From Lachnospiraceae bacterium NE2001 (GTDB lineage Bacteria > Bacillota > Clostridia > Lachnospirales > Lachnospiraceae), in the NCBI GenBank assembly GCA_900110635.1, contig FOEK01000006.1:141145-205144 (forward strand): DNA of 64,000 nucleotides, in the 5' to 3' direction. Each line of letters opens with the position of its first letter. The stretch's first letter is position 1. Below are positions 9,523 to 17,315 of this stretch, one piece after another. The translations under genes were made by a program, and so were the position numbers. The notes beneath the pieces are model-generated. The model was not told the DNA's origin and searched no databases. It saw nothing but the letters and a program-made list of their open reading frames with translations.

Positions 9523-9538
9523 AGCTCCTTCATTTTTT
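9501..9538 (+). terminator. intrinsic terminator overlapping the end of the GGDEF gene
   Basis: The last codons and stop form the left arm AAAAATGAAGG, paired with CCTTCATTTTT, with the U tract in the right arm. It separates this gene from the convergent GH43 gene and may work in both directions because both arms are A/T-flanked. Confidence 0.8.
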
Positions 9539-9564
9539 GTTCTATATAGTTATAAAGTGAAATG

Positions 9565-11163
9565 TTATATATAACGGAAATTACTGAAGCAAGCCTCTCC
9601 ACCGGTTTTCTTTTCCGAGCTTATGAATAATCCGAACCTGCAGCCTGTAAAATGATCCAGCCTGAAGGTAAGCTTATGAGGCTTGCCAATAGTTTCGAAT
9701 CCAGCTCCTGTATCTATCTCACAGAAAGCCGTATCCTCTATCCCTTCACCCTCAAAGATGGCTGTCAGTCTTAGTAGTAATTTACTACTATCTATCTCTC
9801 GTTTCTCGATCAATTCTCCGTGTTCATCACTTAGATTCCATACATCGCCACTTTTATTTGTAAAGGAATACATAACAGCATAAAGCTTTCCAGCTTCTTT
9901 TTCCACACCAACCCAGGCATAGTTTCCCTGGAAAGCAGCAAGTCCTGCTTTATCCCCATCATTTAACCTGGAGGCATCTATTGTCACCTCTGCCGTACAG
10001 GCTGGAAATCTCATCCTTGTAGTTAGTATATTCTGAGCGTGATATATATTTCCTGACAGCTTATCAGTCTTTATCCAGAGGCATCCCTCATCAGCATCAA
10101 CATTTACAAGACTCAGATTCGGCTCATGATTAAACTGCCACATACTCCTTAAGCCAAAGCAGCCATATTCCTGCTTATTCTTTTCGAACATTTCATCTGG
10201 ATCATACTTAAAATCATCGTCACTCACAAGTGGAAGATACTGATAGTCGGGTCTGAAGCTCTCCTGTTTCAGTATACTCTCAGCCTTCCCATCTTTTCCA
10301 AAGACAGGCAGCTTAACATCAGGATCAGCACCATCCTCTTTCCAGGTTACCGGCACAACAACAGGTATCCTTCCTATGGCACCACTATCCTGGAAAAGTA
10401 CCGCATTCCAGGTGCCAGCAGGGCCTTCAACTATGCCCCCCTGGGCGATACCTGATTCTCTAAAGCCCATATCGTCATCGAATACATTTCCACCCACAAA
10501 TTCTCCTTCAAGGGAGTCGCAGGAGTAGCAGGCCTCAACACGGCGCCATCTCTCATTTAACGAATGGATCAAAAAGAGATAATATCTTCCATCTATCTTA
10601 TAGAGATGGGAGCCCTCGTAGCCCAGCCTCTTGCAGCCCTTATCGCTGACGATCAGTCTATGGAGGCCGCCCTCCTTAGGAGCCGTGAGAGTATCATTTA
10701 ACTCAGTCAGGAAGATATCCGTATTTCCATATACAATAAACACCCTGTCATCTGAATCAAACAAAAGAGACGCATCGTGGTAGAAGCCGTCCACATACGA
10801 CTTGCTCCACGGTCCCTCTATATTATCTGAACGATAGAGATAAGTCTTCTGGGTATCATTACAAACAAACAGCACATAGAAGGTACCCTTGTGGTAACGG
10901 AGGGTCGCAGCCCACATTCCTTTACCATAGATTTCTTCGACTCCTTCGAGGCACTGTCCCGGTGTACTGTCCAGTCTGTCATATACGTAGGTCAGATGCT
11001 CCCAGTTGATCAGGTCATAAGACCGAAGAATTTCGGCACCTGGCATAAAATGCATGGTGGTGCTGATCATATAAAATGTATCATCCACACATATTACGTC
11101 TGGATCTGGAAAATCCATTCCAAGTATCGGATTATTCTTTTTAATTTCCCTGGTCTCACTCAT
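9565..11163 (-). CDS. GH43 beta-xylosidase / arabinofuranosidase
   Basis: Cytoplasmic glycoside hydrolase of about 532 residues. The five-bladed propeller domain (1-320) has the three family carboxylates: Asp20 in FPDPDV (general base), Asp130 in YHDASLLFD (pKa modulator) and Glu183 in YEGSHLYK (general acid). A C-terminal beta-sandwich (about 335-530) matches the beta-xylosidase C-terminal type. There is no signal peptide, so it acts on imported oligosaccharides. The start is the ATG of MSETREIKK with AGGGAAG eight bases upstream; the longer frame begins at a TTG just before it. It is separated from the LemA gene by a terminator-like hairpin only 32 bp upstream. Exact specificity cannot be told from sequence. 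Confidence 0.9.
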   Translation of the reverse strand: MSETREIKKNNPILGMDFPDPDVICVDDTFYMISTTMHFMPGAEILRSYDLINWEHLTYVYDRLDSTPGQCLEGVEEIYGKGMWAATLRYHKGTFYVLFVCNDTQKTYLYRSDNIEGPWSKSYVDGFYHDASLLFDSDDRVFIVYGNTDIFLTELNDTLTAPKEGGLHRLIVSDKGCKRLGYEGSHLYKIDGRYYLFLIHSLNERWRRVEACYSCDSLEGEFVGGNVFDDDMGFRESGIAQGGIVEGPAGTWNAVLFQDSGAIGRIPVVVPVTWKEDGADPDVKLPVFGKDGKAESILKQESFRPDYQYLPLVSDDDFKYDPDEMFEKNKQEYGCFGLRSMWQFNHEPNLSLVNVDADEGCLWIKTDKLSGNIYHAQNILTTRMRFPACTAEVTIDASRLNDGDKAGLAAFQGNYAWVGVEKEAGKLYAVMYSFTNKSGDVWNLSDEHGELIEKREIDSSKLLLRLTAIFEGEGIEDTAFCEIDTGAGFETIGKPHKLTFRLDHFTGCRFGLFISSEKKTGGEACFSNFRYI

Positions 11164-11194
11164 AGTCAAAACTTCCCTTCACTTTTTTACACCA

Positions 11195-11231
11195 AAATCA
11201 CCAACTGAGAAACGTCCCCAGTTGGTGATTT
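11195..11231. repeat. terminator-like palindrome, GGGGAC family copy 1
   Basis: A 13-bp perfect stem (AAATCACCAACTG / CAGTTGGTGATTT) with an 11-base loop, just after the LemA stop. On the minus strand the right arm runs into TTTT, so it can terminate LemA transcription. The stem is the same as in the copy at 54729-54771, and the loops differ at only two positions. Confidence 0.8.
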
Positions 11232-11234
11232 CTA

Positions 11235-11780
11235 TTAGAACATTTTTACATCCTGTCTCTTGATGGCTTCTGCTTCGAAGAAGTCCTTCTTTACAGCTCC
11301 AATGTTGTTTGCTACTACACTGCTTGGAAATGCTACGATCATGTTGTTGTATGATGTAACATTTGCATTGTATAGTCTTCTGGCTGCCTGAAGATGCTCT
11401 TCAACATCCATCACGCTTTTCTGAAGCTCAGCAAAGTTTGCACTGGATCGAAGCTCTGGATAGTTCTCTGCAAGGAGACGGATATCTGAAGATACCTTAT
11501 CCATATTTCTGCTTGCTTCATTTCGCTCTTTCATTGACATACCTGAGCGAAGACTGATGATCTGCATCAATGTCTCCCTCTCATAGTTCTGATAATTCTT
11601 TACAATGTCCAGCATCTTTGTCAGAACATCATATCTTTTTGTAAGAGCAACATCAATTCCTGAAAGTGCTTCAGCAACCTTGATGTCAGTTCTCTTTATA
11701 TTGTTGGAGGTTGTGATATACCATACAAAGAAGCCTCCAACTATAACAAGTAATACTACTATTACAACTAATACTCTCAT
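11235..11780 (-). CDS. lemA: LemA family protein
   Basis: Membrane-anchored LemA-type protein, 181 residues. One N-terminal membrane helix (LVVIVVLLVIVGGFFVWYI) is followed by the family core: IDVALTKRYDVLTKML, LAENYPELRSSANFAELQ and the Asn-rich RRLYNANVTSYN segment. The core is a helical bundle facing the cytoplasm or outside, depending on topology. The function of LemA is not established. The start is the ATG of MRVLVV, with AAAGGAGG eight bases upstream; the earlier in-frame codons lie upstream of this site. It is the second gene after a DUF3137 gene, a pairing common in Firmicutes. Confidence 0.93.
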   Translation of the reverse strand: MRVLVVIVVLLVIVGGFFVWYITTSNNIKRTDIKVAEALSGIDVALTKRYDVLTKMLDIVKNYQNYERETLMQIISLRSGMSMKERNEASRNMDKVSSDIRLLAENYPELRSSANFAELQKSVMDVEEHLQAARRLYNANVTSYNNMIVAFPSSVVANNIGAVKKDFFEAEAIKRQDVKMF

Positions 11781-11876
11781 CTTATTTCCTCCTTTAAGGT
11801 TCATTCGAGTCTTTTTTCTTCGACCCTTTTTTTCATACGTCATTTGACACTATCTCGCAACTATGCGAATAAACCC

Positions 11877-12734
11877 TTACTCTGTGATGAAGAACATCTC
11901 GATCACGCTCTTGATGTCATCGATGTCCCTCTGGATCTTTTCCATTTCATCTGGATAAACTGTTTCATTTAACCAGTCCTTCTTATCAAACACATCTTTT
12001 TCAGGTTCATTTATACCTATCAGCAGCTTATTGCCGTTAAAATGAATACTGAGCTCTGGATATTTCCGAAGCATGGTCTCCATATATTCCATATACTGAG
12101 GTGTCAGAAGATAGAACACGTCGTGGGGATTGTTTGAATAGATATCAAACTCCTCGTTGAAGCGAACGCTTTCCATCTCCACCTTCTGATCCTTTTGTGT
12201 ATTATTTCTTCCACGATAGTGAAAACGCCTTGAATAGATTCTGGTTGAGCTGTATAGATTTGCCGGGCAGTCAAATGCAAACATCCTCCCTCTAAAATAT
12301 GTAACCGTGCTGGAGGATTTGCCATTTGAACTATGATACTGAACCGTTACATCTGACATCTCAAAGTTAATCCCTTTGTAGGTTGCCCTCAGATAATCCT
12401 CAGACTTAAAACGGTTACCCATTTCACAAAGCTGAAAGCTTTTTACTGTTGGCTCATCAAAACCCGTCCTCCAGGCATAGAATACATTTTCAAAGTTTGC
12501 CCTGAGCGGTTCCTCAGCAAACAACTCTTTGTAAAGCTTCTGATAAGCTTCCTTGGTTCCTTTAGCGTAGATCACGCCGAAAGCTATCATTCCAATTCCC
12601 AGAAAGCCAAAGATCATTTTCGGCCAAAAGATAGGTATAAGGAAAACCAGGACTCCGAGAACGCCTACTGATATTCCGATTTCCGCTCTTTTTCTGACCG
12701 CTTCCAGTCTTTCCATCTTTTCAGAAAGTCCCAT
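11877..12734 (-). CDS. DUF3137 membrane protein
   Basis: About 285 residues. Two adjacent membrane helices near the N-terminus (residues 20-60, ISVGVLGVLVFLIPIFW and IFGFLGIGMIAFGVIYA) precede a soluble domain of the DUF3137 family, with FRGRMFAFDCP and IHFNGNKLLIGIN. The role is unknown; the family is usually found beside LemA. The ATG of MGLSEKM has AAAGGAGG at good distance; the GTG three codons earlier overlaps that site. A TATAAT box lies about 50 bp upstream. It is transcribed together with lemA, 96 bp apart. Confidence 0.85.
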   Translation of the reverse strand: MGLSEKMERLEAVRKRAEIGISVGVLGVLVFLIPIFWPKMIFGFLGIGMIAFGVIYAKGTKEAYQKLYKELFAEEPLRANFENVFYAWRTGFDEPTVKSFQLCEMGNRFKSEDYLRATYKGINFEMSDVTVQYHSSNGKSSSTVTYFRGRMFAFDCPANLYSSTRIYSRRFHYRGRNNTQKDQKVEMESVRFNEEFDIYSNNPHDVFYLLTPQYMEYMETMLRKYPELSIHFNGNKLLIGINEPEKDVFDKKDWLNETVYPDEMEKIQRDIDDIKSVIEMFFITE

Positions 12735-12784
12735 TCCTGCCACCTCCTTTCACCGGGCTCTTCGTACTAGTACACAGTTTCCGT

Positions 12785-12790
12785 ATTATA
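12785..12790 (-). promoter_or_regulatory. -10 box for DUF3137-lemA
   Basis: TATAAT on the minus strand, with a TTGCAT element 19 bp upstream, slightly wide spacing. A short inverted repeat GTGTA / TACAC lies inside the spacer. The rest of 12744-12940 shows no gene and no clear terminator for the kinase gene upstream of it. Confidence 0.4.
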
Positions 12791-12940
12791 TGTGTACTTT
12801 TTACACGAATGCAAATATGATACTACATTTCATCACAGATGATAATACAAATCGAGGTGATTTATTAAAATCTATTTTTCCATTCCAGCGAAATATAACG
12901 ATAGAGCATTTTTCTGTCATAGTAGTATCTTGCTGGCAGC

Positions 12941-14275
12941 TTATCCGAGAGGGAGTATAAGGGTTACCTCGGTGGTATCCTCAGATTCCCACGCTTTCAT
13001 AAAGAGATCGCCACCAAGACTCTCCGCCATCTTCTTAGAGACATAGAGCCCAATGCCCTGGCCTTCCACATTTCCAGCATTTGAGCCACGCCAGAAACTT
13101 TTAAAGACGTAAGCTGTCTCTTCTTCTGAAAGGACATTTCCCTTATTTTTTACTGAAATGATCACATCCTCATCCTGCCGACCGAGGAATACAGTTATTC
13201 CCTGACCCGAACCGTATTTGATAGCATTTTCCATTAGCTGGGAAATGATGGTAAAGATTCCGTCCTTGTCGCTGGTAATTAGGGGATTGTTTTCCAATTG
13301 TACCGTGAACGGAATATGCAGCAGACTGGTTCTCCCTTCATATTCTTTTCGTACCAGCTTCGCCAGTTCTTCTAAGTAAAATGGAGCCATTCTCGTCTGG
13401 TAATCGATATCAACACGGGAGCTCTTATCCATTATTTCCTTTACAAGAGCTTCAACCTTTTCCACATTCTGCCCTATCTTTGCGGCGGACTGGGCATCCC
13501 TGGGATTGGGAGCCTTATCCTCGTGATAAATGCCCCGCTCAATAGCTTCAGCGTATAGCTTTATGTTGGAAAGTGGTGTCTTGATACCATGAGCTATTGA
13601 GATAATAAGTGTCTGCTTTTCTCTCTCCAGCTGACTTAGATTTGTATCCTTATGCTGAATTTCATCCTTCAGCATATTCATTCCCCAGATGTAATTGCCA
13701 AATAGTCTTGACTTTGACTCAGGGATTCCTTCCTGCATCCTTCCCTTCGCCAGCTTCTCAGGATATTCGGACAGATCATTAAATGGTTTCAGGACCTTGT
13801 TATATCCAATTACAAGTATTGCCATAATACCAAAATAAGAGATGATGAGAATCATCTCAACCATCCCTATAGTAAAGCGCTTATCGCCAGATTCGTATGA
13901 ATATTTTAAAAATCCAATCAATGTCCCGTCATTGTAAAGCGGTTTTACATACTCATTGCTATACTCAATGCTATATACATTTTCAGGTAAAGCTTCATTT
14001 GATTCAAAAGCATTAACACTGATAAATGATATTTCAGCTGGAATCACTCTGGCCGGATACTCTCCTTCATAATCTGCACCGATATCCACCAAAGATATAT
14101 TGTCAGGAGAATCATCCGCAAGTTTTTCTTCAATGTCCTGAGTGATGCGATTCATCACCACATATCGCATTCCATTTTCAGACTTGTACCTTTGGGATAT
14201 TAGAAGATACCCTCCAACTGATAAAACAATAAATATTACTGTTACAAGACAGAACGTTTTTTTAAGCTTATTCAA
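12941..14275 (-). CDS. sensor histidine kinase
   Basis: Membrane kinase of 444 residues partnered with the OmpR-type regulator encoded just before it. It has membrane helix 1 (residues 7-25), an extracytoplasmic loop to about 135, helix 2 (MVEMILIISYFGIMAILVI), a linker, then HisKA with SIAHGIKTPLSNIK and a HATPase domain (KNKGN, GQGIGLYVSKK). The start is a TTG that overlaps the TGA of the regulator gene by four bases, preceded by GGTGGTG; this overlap implies coupled translation. Downstream target is unknown; the closest candidates are the FtsX-type ABC genes and the lipoprotein upstream. Confidence 0.88.
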   Translation of the reverse strand: MNKLKKTFCLVTVIFIVLSVGGYLLISQRYKSENGMRYVVMNRITQDIEEKLADDSPDNISLVDIGADYEGEYPARVIPAEISFISVNAFESNEALPENVYSIEYSNEYVKPLYNDGTLIGFLKYSYESGDKRFTIGMVEMILIISYFGIMAILVIGYNKVLKPFNDLSEYPEKLAKGRMQEGIPESKSRLFGNYIWGMNMLKDEIQHKDTNLSQLEREKQTLIISIAHGIKTPLSNIKLYAEAIERGIYHEDKAPNPRDAQSAAKIGQNVEKVEALVKEIMDKSSRVDIDYQTRMAPFYLEELAKLVRKEYEGRTSLLHIPFTVQLENNPLITSDKDGIFTIISQLMENAIKYGSGQGITVFLGRQDEDVIISVKNKGNVLSEEETAYVFKSFWRGSNAGNVEGQGIGLYVSKKMAESLGGDLFMKAWESEDTTEVTLILPLG

Positions 14276-14952
14276 TTATCACCACCAAATATATAGCCTT
14301 TTCGCCAAACGGTTTTTATGAGTGTTGGCGAATTAGGATCATCCTCGAGTCTCTCGCGGAGCCACCTTACATGAACATTCAGCGTCGATGGCTCAACAAA
14401 GGCATCTGCCCAGACCGCGTTATATAATTCATCCTTATCCAAAAGTCTGCCTGAGTTCTCCATCATATATAGGAGCAGGTCATACATTTTACCACGAATA
14501 TCACACTGCAGTGAGTTTTTATACACTGCCCTCTTGCTTCTATCGATGGTTATATTACCAACAGTCAGCTTTTCTTCCTGTGCAGTGATCGTCTCGCTTC
14601 GTCGCATAAGTGCTCTGATCTTCGCCGTGAGGATCGGAATCGAAAGCGGTTTTTCCACATAATCATCCGCTCCCAGCTTGTAGCCCAGAAGCTTACTCTC
14701 TTCATCGTCTCTGGCGCTCATCATAATAACTGGGATATTGCCCTGTTCCCTTATCACCTTGCAAGCCGCAAATCCATCGATACCAGGAAGCATGATATCC
14801 AACAGCACAAGCCGCGGCACTTCCTTCTCAAGGCTGGCTATCCCCTCCTCGGCAGAACCTGCCGCTTGAATCGAAAAACCCTCCGCCTCCATAAAGTCCG
14901 AAACAAGCTTGCGAAGCTCCTCATCATCCTCAATTATCAAAACATCTATCAT
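14272..14952 (-). CDS. OmpR/PhoB family response regulator
   Basis: 226 residues. The receiver has an acidic pair in IIEDDEE, phospho-acceptor Asp in LLDIMLPGIDG and the KPL lysine near 102. The C-terminal winged helix has NVHVRWLRERLEDDP and TVWRKGYIFG. It binds DNA when phosphorylated by the downstream-encoded kinase. The gene is preceded by a terminator hairpin that separates it from the C45-like lipoprotein gene. The ribosome site GAAGGAAG is a little far from the ATG. Confidence 0.92.
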   Translation of the reverse strand: MIDVLIIEDDEELRKLVSDFMEAEGFSIQAAGSAEEGIASLEKEVPRLVLLDIMLPGIDGFAACKVIREQGNIPVIMMSARDDEESKLLGYKLGADDYVEKPLSIPILTAKIRALMRRSETITAQEEKLTVGNITIDRSKRAVYKNSLQCDIRGKMYDLLLYMMENSGRLLDKDELYNAVWADAFVEPSTLNVHVRWLRERLEDDPNSPTLIKTVWRKGYIFGGDN

Positions 14953-14985
14953 AGGTCTGACTTCCTTCGCTCACGCTCAGGCGCT

Positions 14986-15014
14986 AAAAACGTGTCTGCC
15001 ACTGGCAGACAACG
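14986..15014 (-). terminator. terminator after the Ntn-hydrolase-like lipoprotein gene
   Basis: Stem GTCTGCC / GGCAGAC with a 3-base loop, extended by CGT/ACG with one bulge. It is followed on the minus strand by five T. An outer AGGCGC / GCGCCT pair brackets it at 14979-14984 and 15014-15019. It lies between the lipoprotein stop and the response-regulator start. Confidence 0.6.
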
Positions 15015-15029
15015 CGCCTTTTTGCACAT

Positions 15030-16490
15030 TTACTGGGTTATTCGGACGAAGGATGGATGGTCCTCTACGCCTTCTGTCCCAGTAAATACTACATCTATGT
15101 TACCTGTACTATAATCATAAATAATTGTCTGAAATACGTTCTCTGAATGAATCTTCTGAAATCGGCTCATGTGCTCCGTCGACTCACGGGTTACTATTCC
15201 CTTCACATCAGCCACAGAAAGTTTCTCCTTCTCCCCAACCCAGGTATTAAACTTTGTAAAGCGAACAAAGTTATTACCAACGGACGTAAGATTATCTATA
15301 TTATCCTTTGTCACAAAGGTATTAACTACACAAAGGCTGTCTGGGTTATCCCAGGTAATGCCGTCCATCAGTGGAGTATCAGCATCTCTAAGAATTGAAA
15401 AGCCCATATCGTCTTCATCTATTTCACCTGTCGCTGCATACTTTTCCAACACCTTATCCGGATCGTCCACCCAGTCCTCAGCCACAAAAGCATCCGACTT
15501 ATCAGTGATTATAATATTATGGGAGTAGGTGAAATCCTTACTTTCATCAACCATATATTCGCCAACTGAACGTGCGTCCGACATATGCTCTACCGCATAT
15601 CTCAGTTCATAAGTATAACACTTTTTACCCTCAGAATAATAGTCAAATCCTGTTCCAGCGTCCAATATTCCAGCCATAACTCCATCATCATTTATCGTAG
15701 TCAAAACGTCCAGCATACCAAGAACTGAAAATGTCACATAACTGTTCCTATCTTCTGGCATCTTAAAATGTGTCACTGCGTGCGCGAGACACATTTGATT
15801 TTTACTACCCATGGACCACTCAAGTGTTCTGCTGGTAATCCTCTCTCCCGTCTCTGTCTTCTCTCCCCAGACAGAAAGCGCATTGCAGCTGGTTCCTCTC
15901 AAGGTGTCAGGCACAATACTAACAAGCAGAGCCTCCTCATAGCTTACCTTTTCATTTTCTGTAAAACCTGTTTCCCCCTGGGATAAAGCTTCAGCGAACG
16001 CGCACAGCTCCACCCTATATTCATCAGGAAGATTAACTAATAGATCATCTATTCTATCCTGAACTGGAGAATAATCACCATTTAAGCTTGGAAATGCCAT
16101 ATTGATATTTTCATATAAATAAGGCTCCATTATCTCTCCAAACTTAAAATCCATTTCGAGAATTGTCTGGGCATAGGCACGACCTACAGCTTCGTAATCT
16201 CCCTTCGTATAATCCAGATATACCTCGTAATACGAAGGCTTCTTCTCGATAGTGCACAGTCCATCCTCCGAGGAATAGGTATGAATAAACTCCTCAGTCG
16301 CTGCCTCCTCGCCCTCGTAGCTTTCATCACACAGAGTCGTGCCAACAGGTTCTATACTACTCTCGGCAGAAACATCCGGCGTAAAGCCATCATAGGTTGC
16401 CGTGTTTGTACCACAACCAGAGAGTCCCAAAAGCAAACAAGCACCTGACAACAAACTAATTATTCTATTTATCCTTATATTATATTTCAT
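15030..16490 (-). CDS. lipoprotein, C45/Ntn-hydrolase-like
   Basis: Secreted lipoprotein of 486 residues with lipobox LSGC (Cys26). The remainder resembles the Ntn-hydrolase group that includes the C45 acyltransferases, choloylglycine hydrolases and acid-ceramidase-like amidases. After a helical region, RGTSCNALSVWG offers a candidate nucleophile Cys202. It is followed by ITSRTLEW and a beta-rich domain with MLDVLTTINDDGVMAG. Members cut amide bonds (acyl-amino acids, bile amides, peptides). If the nucleophile is Cys202, residues 27-201 would be an unusually long pro-region that may be released by self-cleavage; this is inference. It sits between an ABC ATPase gene and a two-component system. 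Substrate unknown. Confidence 0.6.
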   Translation of the reverse strand: MKYNIRINRIISLLSGACLLLGLSGCGTNTATYDGFTPDVSAESSIEPVGTTLCDESYEGEEAATEEFIHTYSSEDGLCTIEKKPSYYEVYLDYTKGDYEAVGRAYAQTILEMDFKFGEIMEPYLYENINMAFPSLNGDYSPVQDRIDDLLVNLPDEYRVELCAFAEALSQGETGFTENEKVSYEEALLVSIVPDTLRGTSCNALSVWGEKTETGERITSRTLEWSMGSKNQMCLAHAVTHFKMPEDRNSYVTFSVLGMLDVLTTINDDGVMAGILDAGTGFDYYSEGKKCYTYELRYAVEHMSDARSVGEYMVDESKDFTYSHNIIITDKSDAFVAEDWVDDPDKVLEKYAATGEIDEDDMGFSILRDADTPLMDGITWDNPDSLCVVNTFVTKDNIDNLTSVGNNFVRFTKFNTWVGEKEKLSVADVKGIVTRESTEHMSRFQKIHSENVFQTIIYDYSTGNIDVVFTGTEGVEDHPSFVRITQ

Positions 16491-16517
16491 TCCTATATCT
16501 CTTCTTTATTCATCCAT

Positions 16518-16550
16518 AATGTGCAATGGGGTCTGTCCCCATTGCACATT
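16518..16550. repeat. palindrome with GGGGTCTGTCCCC core, copy 1
   Basis: Perfect 14-bp stem with a 5-base loop (core GGGGTCTGTCCCC, flanks AATGTGCAAT / ATTGCACATT). It overlaps the stop codon of the ATPase gene. No U tract follows on either strand, so it is not a classical terminator. A near copy is at 19806-19832. Confidence 0.85.
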
Positions 16551-17310
16551 AATAGCCTTGTTCCATGAGCCATTTGTTGATGGTTCGTTCACGCTGTGTC
16601 AGGTCTGCCTCATCCACAAGTTTTCCCAGTGCAATCTCACCTTCCAGATGGCCATCCATCAGGTATATTACCCGGTCGCTGGCAGCGGCCACCCGTGCAC
16701 TATGAGTTACCATCATTATAGCTGTTCCGTCTTTATTAACATTTACCAGTTCATTTATAACGGCGCTGGCTGACTTGGAGTTCAGGGCTCCCGTGGGCTC
16801 GTCTGCAAAGAGTACCTTGGGATGATTGATAAGAGCCCGGCATAGGCAGGCACGCTGAAGCTGTCCGCCTGACACCTCGGTAATTGCATTGTCGGCAATC
16901 TCCATGATTCCCAGGCGCCTCATTAGCATTTCAGCTTCCTCACGAATCTCGGCTCTGTTTTTAAGCCCTGCGTGAAAGCCAGGAAGTAAAATGTTATCCA
17001 GAATGCAAAGCTTATGAACCATATACATCTGCTGGAAGATGAATCCCATGCTCACCAGCCGTTCCCTCGCCATCTCTTTATCCTTCATATCAGCGTATTT
17101 TTTCCCCAGAAATGTTATATCTCCTGAGGTTGCCTTATCCATACCACTCACCGTATAGAGCATGGTGGACTTTCCACTTCCAGAAGGCCCCATAATGGTT
17201 ACAAACTCGCCTTCCGCTAAAGCAAAATCAATATTGCGCAGCACATTATTGCTATATTTATTCACTATATAGGTCTTGCAAAGACCCTTAACATCAATCA
17301 CATTTTCCAT
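16549..17310 (-). CDS. ABC transporter ATPase (MacB/LolD-like), module B
   Basis: 253 residues with Walker A GPSGSGKST (about 41-49), Q-loop FIFQQM, signature VSGGQLQRA, Walker B VLFADEPTGAL and H-loop MVTHS. It matches the MacB/LolD/BceA class that powers FtsX-type permeases, which act as mechanotransducers rather than classical pumps. Its stop overlaps a palindromic repeat. It lies 5 bp after the module B permease gene, with GAGG at the end of that gene as ribosome site, so the two are one unit. Cargo is unknown. Confidence 0.93.
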   Translation of the reverse strand: MENVIDVKGLCKTYIVNKYSNNVLRNIDFALAEGEFVTIMGPSGSGKSTMLYTVSGMDKATSGDITFLGKKYADMKDKEMARERLVSMGFIFQQMYMVHKLCILDNILLPGFHAGLKNRAEIREEAEMLMRRLGIMEIADNAITEVSGGQLQRACLCRALINHPKVLFADEPTGALNSKSASAVINELVNVNKDGTAIMMVTHSARVAAASDRVIYLMDGHLEGEIALGKLVDEADLTQRERTINKWLMEQGY

Positions 17311-17315
17311 AATAT

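Noticed and set aside
16518..16550. Classical intrinsic terminator
   Set aside because: The stem is excellent but no U tract follows on either strand, so it is listed as a repeat instead.
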